A stretch of DNA of 7,034 nt from Rhodobacterales bacterium (GTDB taxonomy: Bacteria; Pseudomonadota; Alphaproteobacteria; Rhodobacterales; Rhodobacteraceae): positions 1-7,034 of the forward strand of contig JAACVA010000175.1 of NCBI GenBank assembly GCA_009992615.1, in the 5' to 3' direction. How positions within the stretch are numbered: position 1 is the first letter of the stretch; every line of letters starts with the position of its first letter. Shown here piece after piece: positions 7,003 through 7,034 of this stretch. The position numbers and the translations under genes were made by a program. A model generated the notes under the pieces. That model did no database searches and was not told the origin of the DNA. It saw nothing but the letters and a program-made list of their open reading frames with translations.

Positions 7003-7034
7003 TTATTTCAGCAGGCCGGCTTCCTTGTAGAACC
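7003..7034 (-). CDS. TAXI-family TRAP solute-binding protein (C-terminal end only)
   Basis: Reading the minus strand into the window, the last codons give FYKEAGLLK followed by TAA (7003-7005). A C-terminus of the form (F/Y)-(F/Y)-K-E-(A/V)-G is typical of TAXI-family periplasmic binding proteins, and the next gene is a TAXI-type fused permease, so the identification rests mainly on context. The rest of the gene, including its signal peptide and any operon promoter, lies beyond the window. It would capture the solute in the periplasm and deliver it to the permease. Confidence 0.6.
   Translation of the reverse strand, partial: FYKEAGLLK

Noticed and set aside
1..7034. Mobile elements, CRISPR arrays, tRNA or rRNA genes, toxin-antitoxin or defence systems
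   Set aside because: No transposase, integrase, regularly spaced repeats, clover-leaf sequence or defence-type domain was found on either strand.

Overview
The window is GC-rich and densely packed. Its protein families and wording (a HisN-type inositol monophosphatase, an 8-oxoguanine deaminase, a DUF6880-like protein and a fused TAXI-type TRAP permease) suggest an alphaproteobacterium, most likely of the Rhodobacterales/Roseobacter group. This assignment rests on recalled family features, not on a database search.

Layout. Two converging groups of genes meet near 3353-3371. On the plus strand: (1) the 3' part of a HisN-like phosphatase (1-627), cut by the window start; (2) an intact 8-oxoguanine deaminase (624-1991) whose ATG overlaps the phosphatase stop in an ATGA junction; (3) a 188-bp interval holding a short 32-codon reading frame (2085-2183) with a good ribosome binding site; (4) acetate kinase ackA (2183-3352), whose ATG overlaps the short frame's stop as TGATG. 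On the minus strand, in order of transcription: (5) the last nine codons of a probable TAXI solute-binding protein (7003-7034); (6) a strong intergenic hairpin (6955-6983); (7) a 679-residue fused TRAP permease (4876-6915); (8) a soluble helical protein of unknown function, DUF6880-like (3372-4808). No rRNA, tRNA, CRISPR array or mobile element is visible, and no gap exceeds 300 bases.

How the genes fit together. The binding protein and permease form a secondary uptake system for an unidentified, probably anionic, small solute. The phosphatase and deaminase look translationally coupled; the deaminase would turn 8-oxoguanine into urate in purine salvage or catabolism. Acetate kinase stands without phosphotransacetylase or phosphoketolase in view.

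Most of this is ordinary metabolic and transport sequence. I see no clear new system. The features most worth a second look are the short ORF plus hairpin in front of ackA, the tight phosphatase-deaminase coupling, the hairpin between binding protein and permease, and a 29-nt near-repeat near the 5' ends of the two minus-strand genes.
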